Shown one piece after another: positions 9,166 through 21,125 of a DNA stretch of 64,000 nucleotides (positions within the stretch are counted from its first letter, which is position 1; each line of letters begins with the position of its first letter). The stretch lies in assembly GCA_036346225.1 (NCBI GenBank), contig JARFIW010000139.1, positions 6,696,001 through 6,760,000 on the forward strand, read 5' to 3'. Source of the stretch: Platerodrilus igneus (lineage: Eukaryota; Arthropoda; Insecta; Coleoptera; Lycidae). Both the position numbers and the translations under genes were made by a program. The notes beneath the pieces were generated by a model that saw only the letters and a program-made list of their open reading frames with translations, was not told the origin of the DNA and did no database searches.

Positions 9166-9645
9166 TATAACAGGCTGTGTTATAAGACAACAAACATAGA
9201 AACAATGACAAATGTGCTGGAAGCATATGTGTGGAGAACAGCACTGTACGCCTCTGAAATAGAGACATTGAGAAACAGACAGGAAAAGGAAGAAGCCTTT
9301 TGGGATGTTATGCTTCAGCATCGACAGATAAAGTTAATAACGAAGAGGGTATAGAAATGGTATGGGAATAAAGATATCTGTCGGAAACAAACAAAAAAAA
9401 TAGAAGAAATAGAAGGGCACGATATGTTTTAAGGCGTTTTTGGGGAATAGTGCAGACTATATTACAAGCAGATATAGAAAAAAAGAGGTAGATGTAGACT
9501 TAGATCAGAATATTGCACGCAGTTAGTGAAAGATGCAGACTGGGAATTTTAGGGAAATGTGTAGGTAGCTCAGAATAGGAAAGAATACGGGTCTAACCAG
9601 TTCAAGGACTGAAAACTTAATGATGATGATGATAAATAATATTGC
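9166..9645 (+). pseudogene. Decayed non-LTR retrotransposon tail (RT C-terminus and 3' end)
   Basis: Around 9200-9310 the plus frame reads VWRTALYASEIETLR...EKEEAFWDVML, the diagnostic W-x-x-ALY-x-x-E-x-x-x-L...EAF region that follows the RT domain in many arthropod LINEs. Stops and frameshifts follow. The 3' end (9540-9618) is the same tail as at 5480-5600 and ends in four ATG/GAT repeats at 9619-9632. The minus-strand ORF in this interval is a shadow. Confidence 0.65.
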
Positions 9646-10853
9646 CTCACTTATGTTATACTATAACCCTACTTTTAAGACGCTTCTTCATTTTTATTTG
9701 TTTCATCTTTTTCATCGTCAATGTAATGAAAAACAGTTCCTATTAGAACACAATATTGCAAAATGCCAACAAAAGGTCAACTTTGGTAGCACAGGCTCAG
9801 CAGTTGGTGTGTTACTTATTGGCATATTTCGAACAAGAAAAGCTAAATTGGGGTCCTTTACTTTCGGTACCGGCATTATAAGAGGTAAACATTACATTGC
9901 CACGGTAAATTTATACAAGTCGACAAGAGAGGGTTCCTTAGGGGGATACGGCGACAAAAAGCGCCTCGGCTACTAGAGACAATTCGCAGGGAGTACATAT
10001 TGAATCTGCGAGTAGATCTGTAAGAACCCGAAGGGATCTACCAAGGGATAAATATATGGCACCAGGAACCTGATTCTTAGCCAATAGAACACAAAACTCC
10101 AAGTCCCAAAGGTATCGGATACTATCACACCTAAAGAGCAAAATAACTAGCTGTAGATTCAAAATACGATAAACATAAAATATATTACTGAATAACTTAC
10201 ACACAAACATAAGCTTTATATAATTATCAGAACTGAATTAATACACTGTAGTTAGGTAAGTATGACATACCAAGCAACTTCTTCAAAATATATGCATTTA
10301 TGTGGTAATCTAAACAAATATACTCTACTAGGAGCAATACAAAATATATATTCAAAATATCTTTCGCCGGTAAGAATTCTGTACTGGCATACGGTTTCTC
10401 GCCAGTATGTGTAAGGCCACCAAATGCCTTTTCCGTAATAAGTGTGACATACAGGTCGACGGTCTTTCGTCGCTATGCACATTACGGAATAAAGTTATAC
10501 GCAATAAAGCTAACCTGGACGCTGCAATCACTAGCTAGCGAAGGGCGGTGTCCAGTTGAACCTGTAACATAAGTTAAGCACGGGTGCTCGTAGTAGATCA
10601 GTACGGTTGTAATTTGAAATACCAACACAATAATAATAACATAACAAACAAGGGAGAAATCGTATAAAGGTTAAACAAGAGTAAATAGAATTATAGTAAC
10701 ATCAACACTATAGTTCATGTTTCCACTAACAATGCTTCAAATATCTCGCTTTGCTGGAATTAAGGGCGTGATAGCATTCCTCTATTTTCATAACACGAAC
10801 TAATTTTAAAATAGCCGCCTTTGTAGTATAACTTTCGCATGATAGAGGAACTA

Positions 10854-10897
10854 CCAAAGAATATTAACTATAGAATTCTATAGTTAATATTCTTTGG
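10854..10897. repeat. 44-bp perfect palindrome
   Basis: The sequence equals its own reverse complement over 44 bases, centred on a GAATTC at 10873-10878 with arms starting CCAAAGAATATTAACTATAG. An 8-bp direct repeat GGAACTAC (10847-10854 and 10896-10903) overlaps both ends, as if the palindrome had been inserted with target duplication. It could form a cruciform or hairpin. Confidence 0.95.
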
Positions 10898-11547
10898 AAC
10901 TACTTTATTTTAACTTTAGTAGTTTAGTGGTACGTTTCCAAGTTAGGCAAATAACGGTTGCTAAGATACGGTACGATGCTGGTTTTTCTCCATTTCTGTA
11001 ACTATTCATCGTAAATGACCTTCAGCAATTTCGAAGTTGTTGAACAGCAAGCAAAGCGTTAGATATAGTTGAAATCAAATAAAGTCAAGCATGAGTTATC
11101 GTTGCGCATATGAATAAAACACAGCCACAATATTGTTATGCTACTCTATTACCTGGCTCTTCCCCATCTAAAAAGGATAGCTAGAAAAATATTCGTCGGC
11201 TGAATAATTCAATGCAACTACTCTGAACGTATGTCCATAAAATATTTCCGTTTGTAATTAATTGTCAAACATTTTTAAGGTTAGGTTAGAATTTGTGCTT
11301 TGTTATTTCACTTGCGATTTTCTACTTTTCTTTTAAAGATAATTCTGATATACAACAAACAGTTTTTTTTAAACTATGAACCTTCTACACATTGAATAGT
11401 GTTTGGTCAACACTTATCAAAATGAACATGCTTCGTAACAAACATTTGAACTTTCAAGCTCAGTTGTTGGTGATGAATGTTCTAACATTTTTTGAAAGAG
11501 AACGTGATAATCATGGAACCATGGCCCCATTTGAGTCAGTATTGCAG

Positions 11548-11601
11548 GTATAATCAAATTTTCAAGTGATATGTTGTGTTTTAACTGTTGCTTATTGTTA
11601 G
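11548..11601 (+). other. Transposase intron 1
   Basis: GTATAA donor after CAG at 11547, TTGTTAG acceptor at 11595-11601. Phase 0. Reading through it introduces stops, while splicing joins ESVLQ to RTSEACG. Confidence 0.7.
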
Positions 11602-11800
11602 CGAACATCTGAGGCTTGTGGGATAGGACTAAGTTCTCTTCGTTCCATTAAAAAAAAGAGAGTTTTAGAAGCCCGAAAAGAAAATAAAGTTCCTGAGTCA
11701 CCGAGCAAGCACCGAAAATTCAACAAGTCTAAATCGTCTGATGTATATGGTTTTGTAATAGATGCGGTTAAACGAAAAATTTACGAAATGTATTCCAAAT

Positions 11801-11855
11801 GTAATATAGGTTTCATAACAATTTTATTTAGTGTTTTTTAGTATTATGCTTTTAG
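11801..11855 (+). other. Transposase intron 2
   Basis: GTAATA donor and CTTTTAG acceptor. Phase 1: the T before the donor joins GG after the acceptor to give one codon and keeps the downstream frame. An alternative AG at 11840-11841 would break the frame. Confidence 0.65.
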
Positions 11856-12183
11856 GGCTCCATGTAACTGTTAAATCTTTACGACAAGAAATTGTAACCG
11901 CTCAAATTTTTAACTTCAGCCAGTCTAGTCTGACGAGACTTCTATCAACAATTGGTTTTTCTTTTAAATTGGACGATGGTAGAAGGGCTGTGCTTGAACA
12001 GGAACATATTGCTGCTGCACGAGTGAAGTTTTTAAGAGCATATGAAATGTACAAACAATTGTAATTTTATGATCCTGTTTTCTTGGATGAGACGTGGATT
12101 TTTAGTCGAGGTTCTGTTAAGAAGAGTTGGCATAATGGTTCCAAGCTCAGTGTAAAGAGAAAACCTCCTGGAGAACGAAAACG

Positions 12184-12235
12184 GTTAGTTTTTTAAAGTT
12201 AAAATTACATTTAATAGAAATATTTTTTATTACAG
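12184..12235 (+). other. Transposase intron 3
   Basis: GTTAGT donor, TATTACAG acceptor. Phase 2: GERK-R joins directly to FIVVHAG, restoring the conserved strand that precedes the second catalytic Asp. Confidence 0.8.
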
Positions 12236-12699
12236 GTTCATAGTCGTACATGCAGGCAACAAAACTGGATTCATCCCCAATGCAACACTTTTGCATTCTA
12301 CAAAATCTCCAAGTGCTGACTATCATGGAGACATGAATGCAGCATTATTTACAAAATGGTTTGAAGAACGTTTAATTCCTAATTTAAGCAAACCCAGTGT
12401 AATTATTCTAGACAATGCTAAATATCATTGATTACTTGATTAAACACAATGTTAGTTGCGGCAGTCACACGTTAAAAAGGGAACTATTATCATTAATTAA
12501 AAAACATCCACAACCAAAAATTTATGAAATAGATACCCTAGCAGAAATGTACGGACACAAAGTTTTGCGGCTACCTCCGTATCACTGCGAGTTTAATCCT
12601 ATAGAGTTGGTATGGGCGAACTGTAAAAAATATTACAATAAAAATGTTGGACGGCTTAACCAACTTTATAAACAGTGTTCCTTTTAAGTTTTTGGTTGG

Positions 12700-15600
12700 T
12701 AATGACTTACTGTTCAAAAATACCTATATACACATTGTAAATGTTACAACAATTGAACCTATTTTTAATTTCTTAGTTATTCATTAAAAATAAAACATTT
12801 GTAATAATTTTGTTTTAATAAAGCACACTTTACAGGTAACAACTCAGTTTTTTTGTATTGGAAATACATTTTTCGATATTAGCATTTGATGAAAAATATT
12901 AACCGAAGACCCCAAATATTCTATTAGTTTGAAATATTTATTGAAATAAACGTTTAGTCGTTTTTGACAGAGTCGATTTAATGTAACAAAATAGCTATTT
13001 TTTGACAGAATAAACCAAAAAGGAATTCTTTTATGGTTTATTTCTAATGCCTAAAGTTAGGTCTAGTTTCGTAAATTGTTTAATCCTAAATAAACTTTTC
13101 CACTTTTATTTTTAATTTAGCCTAAAATATATTTCATAATTAGTGGGAGCTTTGAAGTCTATTGTTTATTATAATCATTTTTGCCGGCAGCACAATTTGA
13201 GAAAATGTTATTATCACATCTATTTGACGTTACATGTGATCTATGTATGACCAAAAAATGACGGAAGTCTGCTACGTGGGGGTAAAGAATGGGGACACTA
13301 ATAAGTTGCCTATATATTTAAAGCTGATTTTGACACTTTCCAAATTGAAAATATAATTACCATTGCAGACCCCTGGTGAAGATACACAAGACAATGAACG
13401 TCCCCAAAGTGAGGTGTAAAATGATGTAGGAAAAATTATCGTTTTTTGAGAACGTCCTCCCCCAGATCGTTCAAATTTGAAAATCATTTTGCCGAGTACC
13501 AAACTCGAGACCTAATTTGTAACAAAATGTATCCTATTTCCCTGCAATGGTTCCACTAAGATATTTTAATAAACATTACTCTTGCTAACATGATGCAATA
13601 TTTTGCTTATATTGAATATTGTAGAGTATCTAGTTACGTTTTGGGATACGGCACACTAACCTTTTTTTTTAAACTATTATAACATAGTACAAGCTTCACA
13701 AAGTAACACTGCTGTAATAATTTACTTATCGATTGTAAACATAAACATGGAAGTTTACAAACAGCCATGGATGTTGAGGTTATGTCATTTTTGGCTTCAT
13801 AAATATTCGCAATTAATCCAATCATTATTATATTACACTTATCAAAATGTAATTCACCATATACTATTAGTTTACTTCATTTCAATGCGACAAAAACAAA
13901 GTCCAAAATAATTCAATTTGAAATATTCTGGTTTGAAACCTTATTCTACACATCATTAACAGTGCCATCTTCGGAGGAAGTCGTGAACAATTTTTATTAA
14001 AATGGCGTACAATTAATGTAATAATTCAATAAAATCCATTCAGTACACTACGGCTATCATGATCAATATTTTTGAAATTTTTTTTAACAGAACGATTATA
14101 TATGTATTCTGCTATCCAACGAATGCTTTTTTTTATATACAAATTGATTATGTTAGATGTAGTAACTAAAATAAAGTAAATGAATTTTAACATTACTTTA
14201 AACAGCTATTTCTTGCTTATTACTGCACTTTAGAAAAAAAAAGCAAACCTTCGTTAGAAAGTACAGAGTTTTGTGAGTCTAATGGTGAAGTTACATTTTG
14301 CATATTTTCAATCCAACAAAAGTTATTTACCAAACAGAATAACCTGTTTTTTGATGGATTTTAGGCAGCCAACCATACATCCGATCGCGCCCTTAAGCAT
14401 CTAATGAGAGTTGGTTTTAACAAGGCTGCGCAGCCAGTAACGAAGATCTAACCATCGTACGGGAACAAAACTTACTAGAAGTAAGACTAGAGCTAGGTCT
14501 AGAACGACTAGCACTAGGGCTAGGATTAGAACTAAGAAGCACGATGTACGCTGAAATAAATAAATAAAATGGAGAAAGTTACTGAAATTTAAATTACTAC
14601 AAAAGTGTGGGACTTAACTAATTGATACGTTTTACAAAACTACTTGGGGTACTAACAATTCAATATTCTGAAATATAATAGAATAGTTTATGAAACCTAG
14701 AACGTAGCTTACCGTAAAAACAGAAAATATCCGCAAAGGCGGTATTGTGAGTAGAACGAAATATACTACTAATAAAATACCCAAAAACTACCCCACAATA
14801 AGAATTCTCTTCACGTCCAAAACCACTATTAGGCGAGCGGTGCTAGTAAGAAAAATGGACCTCAACAAAGCAAGGTTCAGGTTACCACCCCAAAATCGAA
14901 ATTGCCAATTAAATAATATAAGGTATTTAGAAGTGTGAGGAAGCTAATTGGGTATGATGAAAAACGTTTTGAAGTAGTTCATGCTGGATTAAAGAAAGGT
15001 TTTGTAGAAGGTGCCTTTTTGTTTTTTACTTCCAAATCGAACAGTAGAAATTATCATTGTGAAATGAACATAAAGCACAGCAATTAAAAAACTTTGTAGT
15101 TATTTTAATATCAACACAACATCACTGTATATGTTTTGATACCCTACTATGTATTCAAAACTATCGTTTTGTAATCTAAAGAGATTTTTCAAGTAAAAAT
15201 ATATGTTAGAACATTATTATTTTATTCGTTAACGCAATTGGTTTAACATCCATATTATACTTGAGGTGTCATTTGAAGCCAATCCTATTTGTGTGAAAAC
15301 TGTTTAGAAAGTCTTAGTATTGTAATTACTTATATCCATTTTAAATAGGCGATACCTATAAAAACAAAAACAAACCTGGAGAATTATAATACATTAACCT
15401 AACATCACGAGCTGCCGCGTCTCAATTAAGATAATGACTTTTTATTTATTGTGGTGCAAAATGTGAAAGAATTTAATTTGTTTGGTATAACATGTTGTTA
15501 CCCGTAAGACGAGTGGGCCAGTACGAACGGGCCAGTACGAGAAGAACGAAATCACTACAGAAAACTCGCTCAAATTACAGGGCAACAAAGAAAGCAAAAA

Positions 15601-15990
15601 AAATGAGAAAGGAAACGAATACCGCGTTACGCACAGTAGAAGATTGGGGGGTCGAGGGAACGAAACGACAGTACACACGAACTAGTTCACCTTTTTCTTC
15701 GGATATATGTACGTGAAAGGATAATCAAACACAAACCACGTGTATAGTTTAATTACAATAAATAACTTTTATGAATTTAGCTAGCAAAACAACATTAAAT
15801 TGATAGTTTAATGACAAACATCTGTATTCACCATTCCTCACGTACTAACATTATATATTAACTACATCTAATAACAATCAAATTGAAGGGTGTTTTGTAA
15901 GCAAAAAAAATACACCATTCTACACCCCTTAAATATTGCCGCATAATTTAGGATAACAAAGCTAAGTGGCATTGAACCACTGCAATTAAT
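12700..15990. other. AT-rich stretch without recognised gene
   Basis: No domain-bearing ORF. A short CTAG-rich imperfect repeat (AGACTAGAGCTAGGTCTAG and similar) lies at 14484-14536. ORFs at 13272, 13634, 14747 and 15492 show no recognisable similarity. Confidence 0.5.
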
Positions 15991-16007
15991 AACAATCTGT
16001 ATCTACA

Positions 16008-16306
16008 GATTACATGTGATTTTCCAATGCTCCACCCGAAGGTACTTCATTGGCCAGGAAGCAAGTTTTTTTTACCTGGAAAATTTGGAATTTTGCCGAA
16101 CTCTTCCTGTTCCAAGCAAGGTAGGGATCTTTAACATGCGTGACGACACTCACACACAGGACTTCCATTTTACCTCTCATCTGAACGAGGGTGTATTTTT
16201 GTGAAAAATGCTCGCCTAACATTTTTCAAGCGGACCGTATCGGGATTCGAACCCGGGACCTTGGACGTAGTAGTCACATACATACCACTACGCCACGGAG
16301 CCGCCT
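16008..16306 (-). mobile_element. tRNA-derived SINE, copy 2
   Basis: Full-length, minus-oriented, with a 14-bp target duplication AATCTGTATCTACA at 15994-16007 and 16307-16320. On the minus strand the A box (GGCGTAGTGG) and B box (GGGTTCGAATCC) are both intact, so this copy could still be transcribed by RNA polymerase III. The body and terminal GGAGCATTGGAAAATCACAT agree with 47599-47899. Confidence 0.9.
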
Positions 16307-16339
16307 AATCTGTATCTACACAGTGGCATAAACGTACAT

Positions 16340-16576
16340 CCCGACACGGTCCGCTTGAAAAATGTTAGGTGAGCATTTTTCACAAAAATATACCCTCGTT
16401 AGGATGAGAGAGGTAAAATGGAGTTCCCGTGTGTGAGTGTTGTCACGCACGTTAAAGATCCCTACCTTTGCGTGCATCAGCAAGGGTTCGACAAAATTTA
16501 AAATTTTCAGTTAAAAAAAACTCGCTTCCTGGCCCATGAAGTACCTTCGGGTGGAGCACTGGAAAATCAAATGTAG
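16340..16576 (+). mobile_element. tRNA-derived SINE, copy 3, 5'-truncated
   Basis: Plus-oriented copy beginning at CCCGACACGGTCCGC, so the tRNA head is missing. It has its own 15-bp target duplication GGCATAAACGTACAT at 16325-16339 and 16577-16591, which shows it inserted independently only about 20 bp from copy 2. Confidence 0.9.
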
Positions 16577-16591
16577 GGCATAAACGTACAT

Positions 16592-18289
16592 ATAATTAAT
16601 ACTTAATCACTTACTTTATTGACGCAGAGCGAATTTATTCGGAATAGAAACTACTAAAACCTAAAAGCACAAGAAATACGTATTCACAATAGTACATTTA
16701 AATTCAAATTTTCAAATTATTGCACAAATGTTTTATCCTAAAGTATTCTTCTTTACATTTCTAGAATGTAGGCAATCTACATACCGTCAAGGCGTAAAGT
16801 AGACAACTCTCAGTTACCATAATATAATATTCGTTCACGCAGGCTGCGAAGGGTATGCGTAACGGCAATAATTGCCCATTTCATCATAACATTGAAACAA
16901 TAACAGGTTTTCTTGAGTTCTTGTAAAACTAACTCAATTTAATTTTACAATAGCCCTTTGTTTCGATTCCCTTATAATGAAGGAAAATCGACAGTCTTCC
17001 GACTAAGCTAGGCGTCTATTCCTCGGGCAGAGCTTATGAGGAGTGGTCGTGGGTCTTACAACAAAAACATTTTCTACTAGACTGACCCTTAAGTACAAAA
17101 TAAGGGGTGCTAAGGGGGCACCACCAAGTCCTAGAATTTAAAAGTACGGGTTTACCCTAAGGGAGAACTTGGAAATTCCTAGAGGGAAAAATTGCTTTTA
17201 CTGCAAAAGCAGGAGCTTTAAAAAATAGTGTTAATATAATAATAAAGGACACAAGAGATACACTCTTGCTACCTTATACGTAAAAAAAACGAGTAGCTAT
17301 TAATATCAATCATTTAAATATAATTATAAGAGGAAAGTTTAATATTTAATTTCTTGAAAGCGGTGTTAGTACTTCTTTATCGGAGCTCAGTTAGAAACTT
17401 TACTTTAATAAAAGGGTGTGTGTATATATATTCGTCTTTTAACTCAATTGACCCTAACTTTGGACTCACTTGTCCAAAATAAAATAGTTACTCAATGGAA
17501 TTTAATGACTGTTCTTTAATTAAATTTATCTTTCTTTCGGTTAAAATTTTGTATACAAAATATACATCAAAAATGTGGTTTAAATTTTTAGACACAGATA
17601 TTAAAAAATTTCTACTATAAATCTGAATGTTAATAATGTAATAAACATAACCCTGAAGTATTTAAATTGATTACCCAAAATATACAGATCTGTTATCTTG
17701 GTTTACAAATATGAATAACATATTTGAGGTTAAACAGAATTAGTATTCGTAATTATTTCATGCGTTACTAAACTTGAATGTAATACTTTGTTGTGATAAA
17801 TAAAAAGCTTCATGATTTTAAGTATTTTCCTTTACATCAAAAAGGAGCAATAATTTGTACCATAACGAAATCTAAACGATGAGGGATCTCACGGCTTCAT
17901 AAAACAAAACCTATAAAATGCTACCATTTTAGTTTCAGGTACCCGCTTGATTGTCAAATAATACGAGACAGCTGGAGTCAGCTCAAGTGTTTATGTTATC
18001 GCTTACCTTGCAACAAGTTTAACTTTGTGACTTCAATGTAACAAATACCTTATCATAGCCACACGTGCAAGTCTACGGTTCTTGGACAAAGAAGTTATGT
18101 TGTAACGGTGTATTACATTGGAACACCACCGGCAATCATCCCATAAATTTGCTGTGCGATCCATTGAAGCAAATCGAAATATAAACCAACCCATAAAACG
18201 AGCTATACAAAATACCTCATTTTCAAGTCTTCTTTAACTATATAAACTTGAATAAAAATAAGACGTAGTAATTTAACGAGATTATTAAC
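16592..18289. other. No recognised gene
   Basis: AT-rich. A short piece at 17100-17140 (GCACCACCAAGTCCTAGAAT) resembles GCGCCACCAAGTCCTGATGT at 45351-45370, possibly a shared repeat edge. Confidence 0.4.
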
Positions 18290-18442
18290 ACGTTGAGATT
18301 AAAAATTAATAACGTATTGAATTTAAATTCGTTAACATACTGAGTTCAAATTCGTAGAAATACTGAGATTCAATTTGTAAGAGTATTGAGCTTTAATTAG
18401 TAAAAGTATTGAACTTTAATTCGTAAAAGTACTGAGCGCTAC
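18290..18442. repeat. 23-bp minisatellite, about 6.5 copies
   Basis: Imperfect tandem units of 22-24 bp with the pattern AGTATTGAACTTTAATTCGTAAA, starting at about 18290, 18312, 18335, 18358, 18382, 18405 and 18428. Confidence 0.85.
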
Positions 18443-20612
18443 AATAAATTCATTTAGTTCGCCTTACAAATTATTTATTTTGCTTACCATTATTAGAAAC
18501 AAACAGAAATCAAGTGCATTTTGCACTCGACTACGCCGCCACGTCTATTGCCACACGTAGCTTGTTGGCATGGACCTTATGGACTTCCATAGTGCTTGTA
18601 ACTTTACAAGTAGTCGAGCCAGACTGGTCGTCCTGTCGACGAGATGCACACAACAGTCAAAAATCGCCTGACATTGTCGATGCAATTTAAATGACCAACG
18701 TTTATAAATAGAAACTATACCAGTATCACTAAATAATATATGCGTTGTGATTGGGCTATACGGTCTTGATCTGAACATTTATTAATATCGAAAGAATTAA
18801 TTGTTTATTTAAATAAACAATGCAGTGTATTTTATAATTTAATTTATAGGCGTTTATGATTATCAAAAAAAATTGTTACAACATGATGTACATACAAACC
18901 GGCAGTCAGACAAAAACTGATCTAACGACAAAACAAGACTTTCTGTGTCACGGCCAAGCAATTATGGATTCAATGAACTAAGAAACGGAGCACAAAATCT
19001 GAAGGATACTGGTTACAAACCGGGCTAAAAACATAAAATTTCTATTAAAGGTACATCATCCTTCAATTACCTACTGGTCACATCAAAATAGAAAGCACGC
19101 TTTTTGTCATACGGATATTGTATCTGCCAGATTGAGCTTATATTGTTTATCATAGAAAAAAAAGTGAACTAACGCTAAAATACACTGAACTCATTAAACC
19201 AATATATTTATAAAATCGTTTTCCGTTTGAGCATATATCTATCTTTCAAAGATAACACAGCAGTTTTACCTAATTACAATTATACTAGCAACATTCAGGA
19301 AATTCCTATCAAAAACATGCCTAGGTAGGAAACCAGAAAGAACGTAAACATGTGGACTTGTGAATTAAATAAGGGACGAGTAACATTGGTTGCCTAAATG
19401 AGTTGACTTGAAATGATAGAACTAAATGAAGGACAGGCACAGTTGGCTACTTAAATGAGCTGACTTGAAATAATAATAGTGCAGCGAACCGTATATTCAA
19501 ATAAGTAGAAATTGAAATGGTTCTTAAATTAAGGAAGCATTAAATGTACAAATACAAAATAGAACGTAATAATATTTATTAACATTTTGTTGATGTAGAA
19601 TATGCAAATTTGTGCGCTTTTATTTGGAAAAACAACACTATTGACGCAGCACTAGCTTTTTTAACTGAAGTAGAAACTACCTTAATTGACAGACGCTCTT
19701 TGGTAAAAAATATTCTGGGATTTCGCCAACGTTATCGACTATGCTAATAATGGCATTTTAATAAAAAGAACTTCATTTGTATAGAATACGAAAGTCTTAC
19801 TTAGATATTCGTGTTGTACCTTCGTATGGAATATGGAGTGTCTCAAGGATGTGTATTTACTCTACATTTTTTACTGCGTTCGTTAACAATTTAATTAACT
19901 TAGATGTAGTGGCAATGTTTGTAACGATAGGGATTTCACCCGAAGTGTCGCTAATACTGTTATACTACAACAAATAACAATACAAAAAATCTAGTCACAA
20001 TCAAATTCTTGTGCGGCATTAACGGTCTAAGCTGCAACCTAAATAAAACAGAAGTAATATTTTAAAAAAGCAGTTCTTAACCAATTAGATTTGCTCACAT
20101 TAGCATCGAGAAGGGTTCAAGAATCAAAGTTTTAGGTTTGGCAGTTGACCTAATTGCTCGCCATACTATCATCCGTAATCAATAACGTTGCTATCTGTGG
20201 CTTTGGTCTTAACAGCAAAAAGTAGCTTGTTGGATAACTTTAAATATAGCTATACAGGGTGGTATTAGTTTTATGTTATTACTTTAAAGGGAGTGTACAG
20301 ACTGATAAGACAAACAAAAATTGATAATAAACCTGTATTCTAAAACAAATGGTTAAGCTACAGATCAACACACAAAAAAAGTATCAAAAGTGTTTTAAAA
20401 TCACTGCAATGTTAACTAGCTCACGAATCAAATGCACAATAACATCATCCTTTGGAGTCGATCAACCAAGTTGTGACCTTCTGCAAACGTAAATTAGTGA
20501 AATGGAGTCCATTTTAGTTGTCAAACTCATCGCACTTTAGCTACTACCGAAATAATTTTAAAATTTTATTTGAACATATGGATGATGTAGTCGGATGCTT
20601 TAACGGCCGGAG
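18443..20612. other. No recognised gene
   Basis: AT-rich. The minus ORF at 18545-18778 (77 aa) and plus ORF at 19777-19977 (66 aa) carry no motif I recognise. Confidence 0.45.
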
Positions 20613-21125
20613 TCATTATAGATATTTATGGTTTCGGGTTGGGGCCGTGTCGTTTTTATGAACTAAGTTGGCGTTTTGCCCACTTTTGTAAAGGCAAAAA
20701 AAAATGAACTGTAAATATAAAAATAATAATAAAAAGAATGATAAAATATTAAGTAGACAAGTTAAAATGTACAAAATGAAAGAATTACTTTTGGACTAGC
20801 AGGCTCACCAGCACATTTAAGCCAAAAGATGTTTTGTCTCTTGTGGCAAAGGAACTAGTGAAAGTAGCGAAAGTGGTAGTTTATATAGGGTGAGAACTTG
20901 ATGCATAAGTGATCATGAATAGAGAGGAGTGTGTAACGAATCAGTAAACGTTGTGGTTTTGCTTTTTGTTACAGTAGCGTAACCGAAACAAACAAGTTAA
21001 ATGGGCTAGTGAGTCTGCTAGTGCCGAAGTCTTGATGAAGCTCCGTACAAAAGTGGGCAAAACGTAAACCTTAGTTTATAAAAAATAACACGGCCCCAAC
21101 CCGGAACCATAAATATTTATAATGA
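20613..21125. mobile_element. Foldback or MITE-like element with nested inverted repeats
   Basis: Outer arms of about 80 bp at 20613-20695 and 21042-21125 are inverted copies (GGGTTGGGGCCGTGT... and ACACGGCCCCAACCC; CGTTTTGCCCACTTTTGTA and TACAAAAGTGGGCAAAACG). Inner arms at 20793-20823 and 20996-21026 (CTAGCAGGCTCACCAGCAC versus GGGCTAGTGAGTCTGCTAG) form a second nested pair. There is no ORF. A clear target duplication could not be seen, so the outer limits are approximate. Confidence 0.7.

Larger units (their letters stand above)
11422..12687 (+). pseudogene. Four-exon DDE transposase, broken
   Basis: Reconstructed from splice signals: exon 1 11422-11547 (ATG start, 42 codons), exon 2 11602-11800, exon 3 11856-12183, exon 4 from 12236. 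The introns are 54, 55 and 52 bp; all begin GT and end AG, and all three junctions keep phase. The N-terminus resembles a helix-turn-helix region (RTSEACGIGLSSLRSIKKKR). The catalytic part shows VFLDETWIF (first Asp), IILDNAKYH (second Asp) and RLPPYHCEFNPIELVW (Pro-Ile-Glu, third acidic residue), as in the Tc1/IS630-like DDE superfamily. It is inactive: a TAA at 12062 splits exon 3, and after DNAKYH a stop and a frame change occur, with an apparent deletion of roughly 15-20 residues. An AATAAA lies near 12788. Terminal inverted repeats were not found. Confidence 0.75.
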
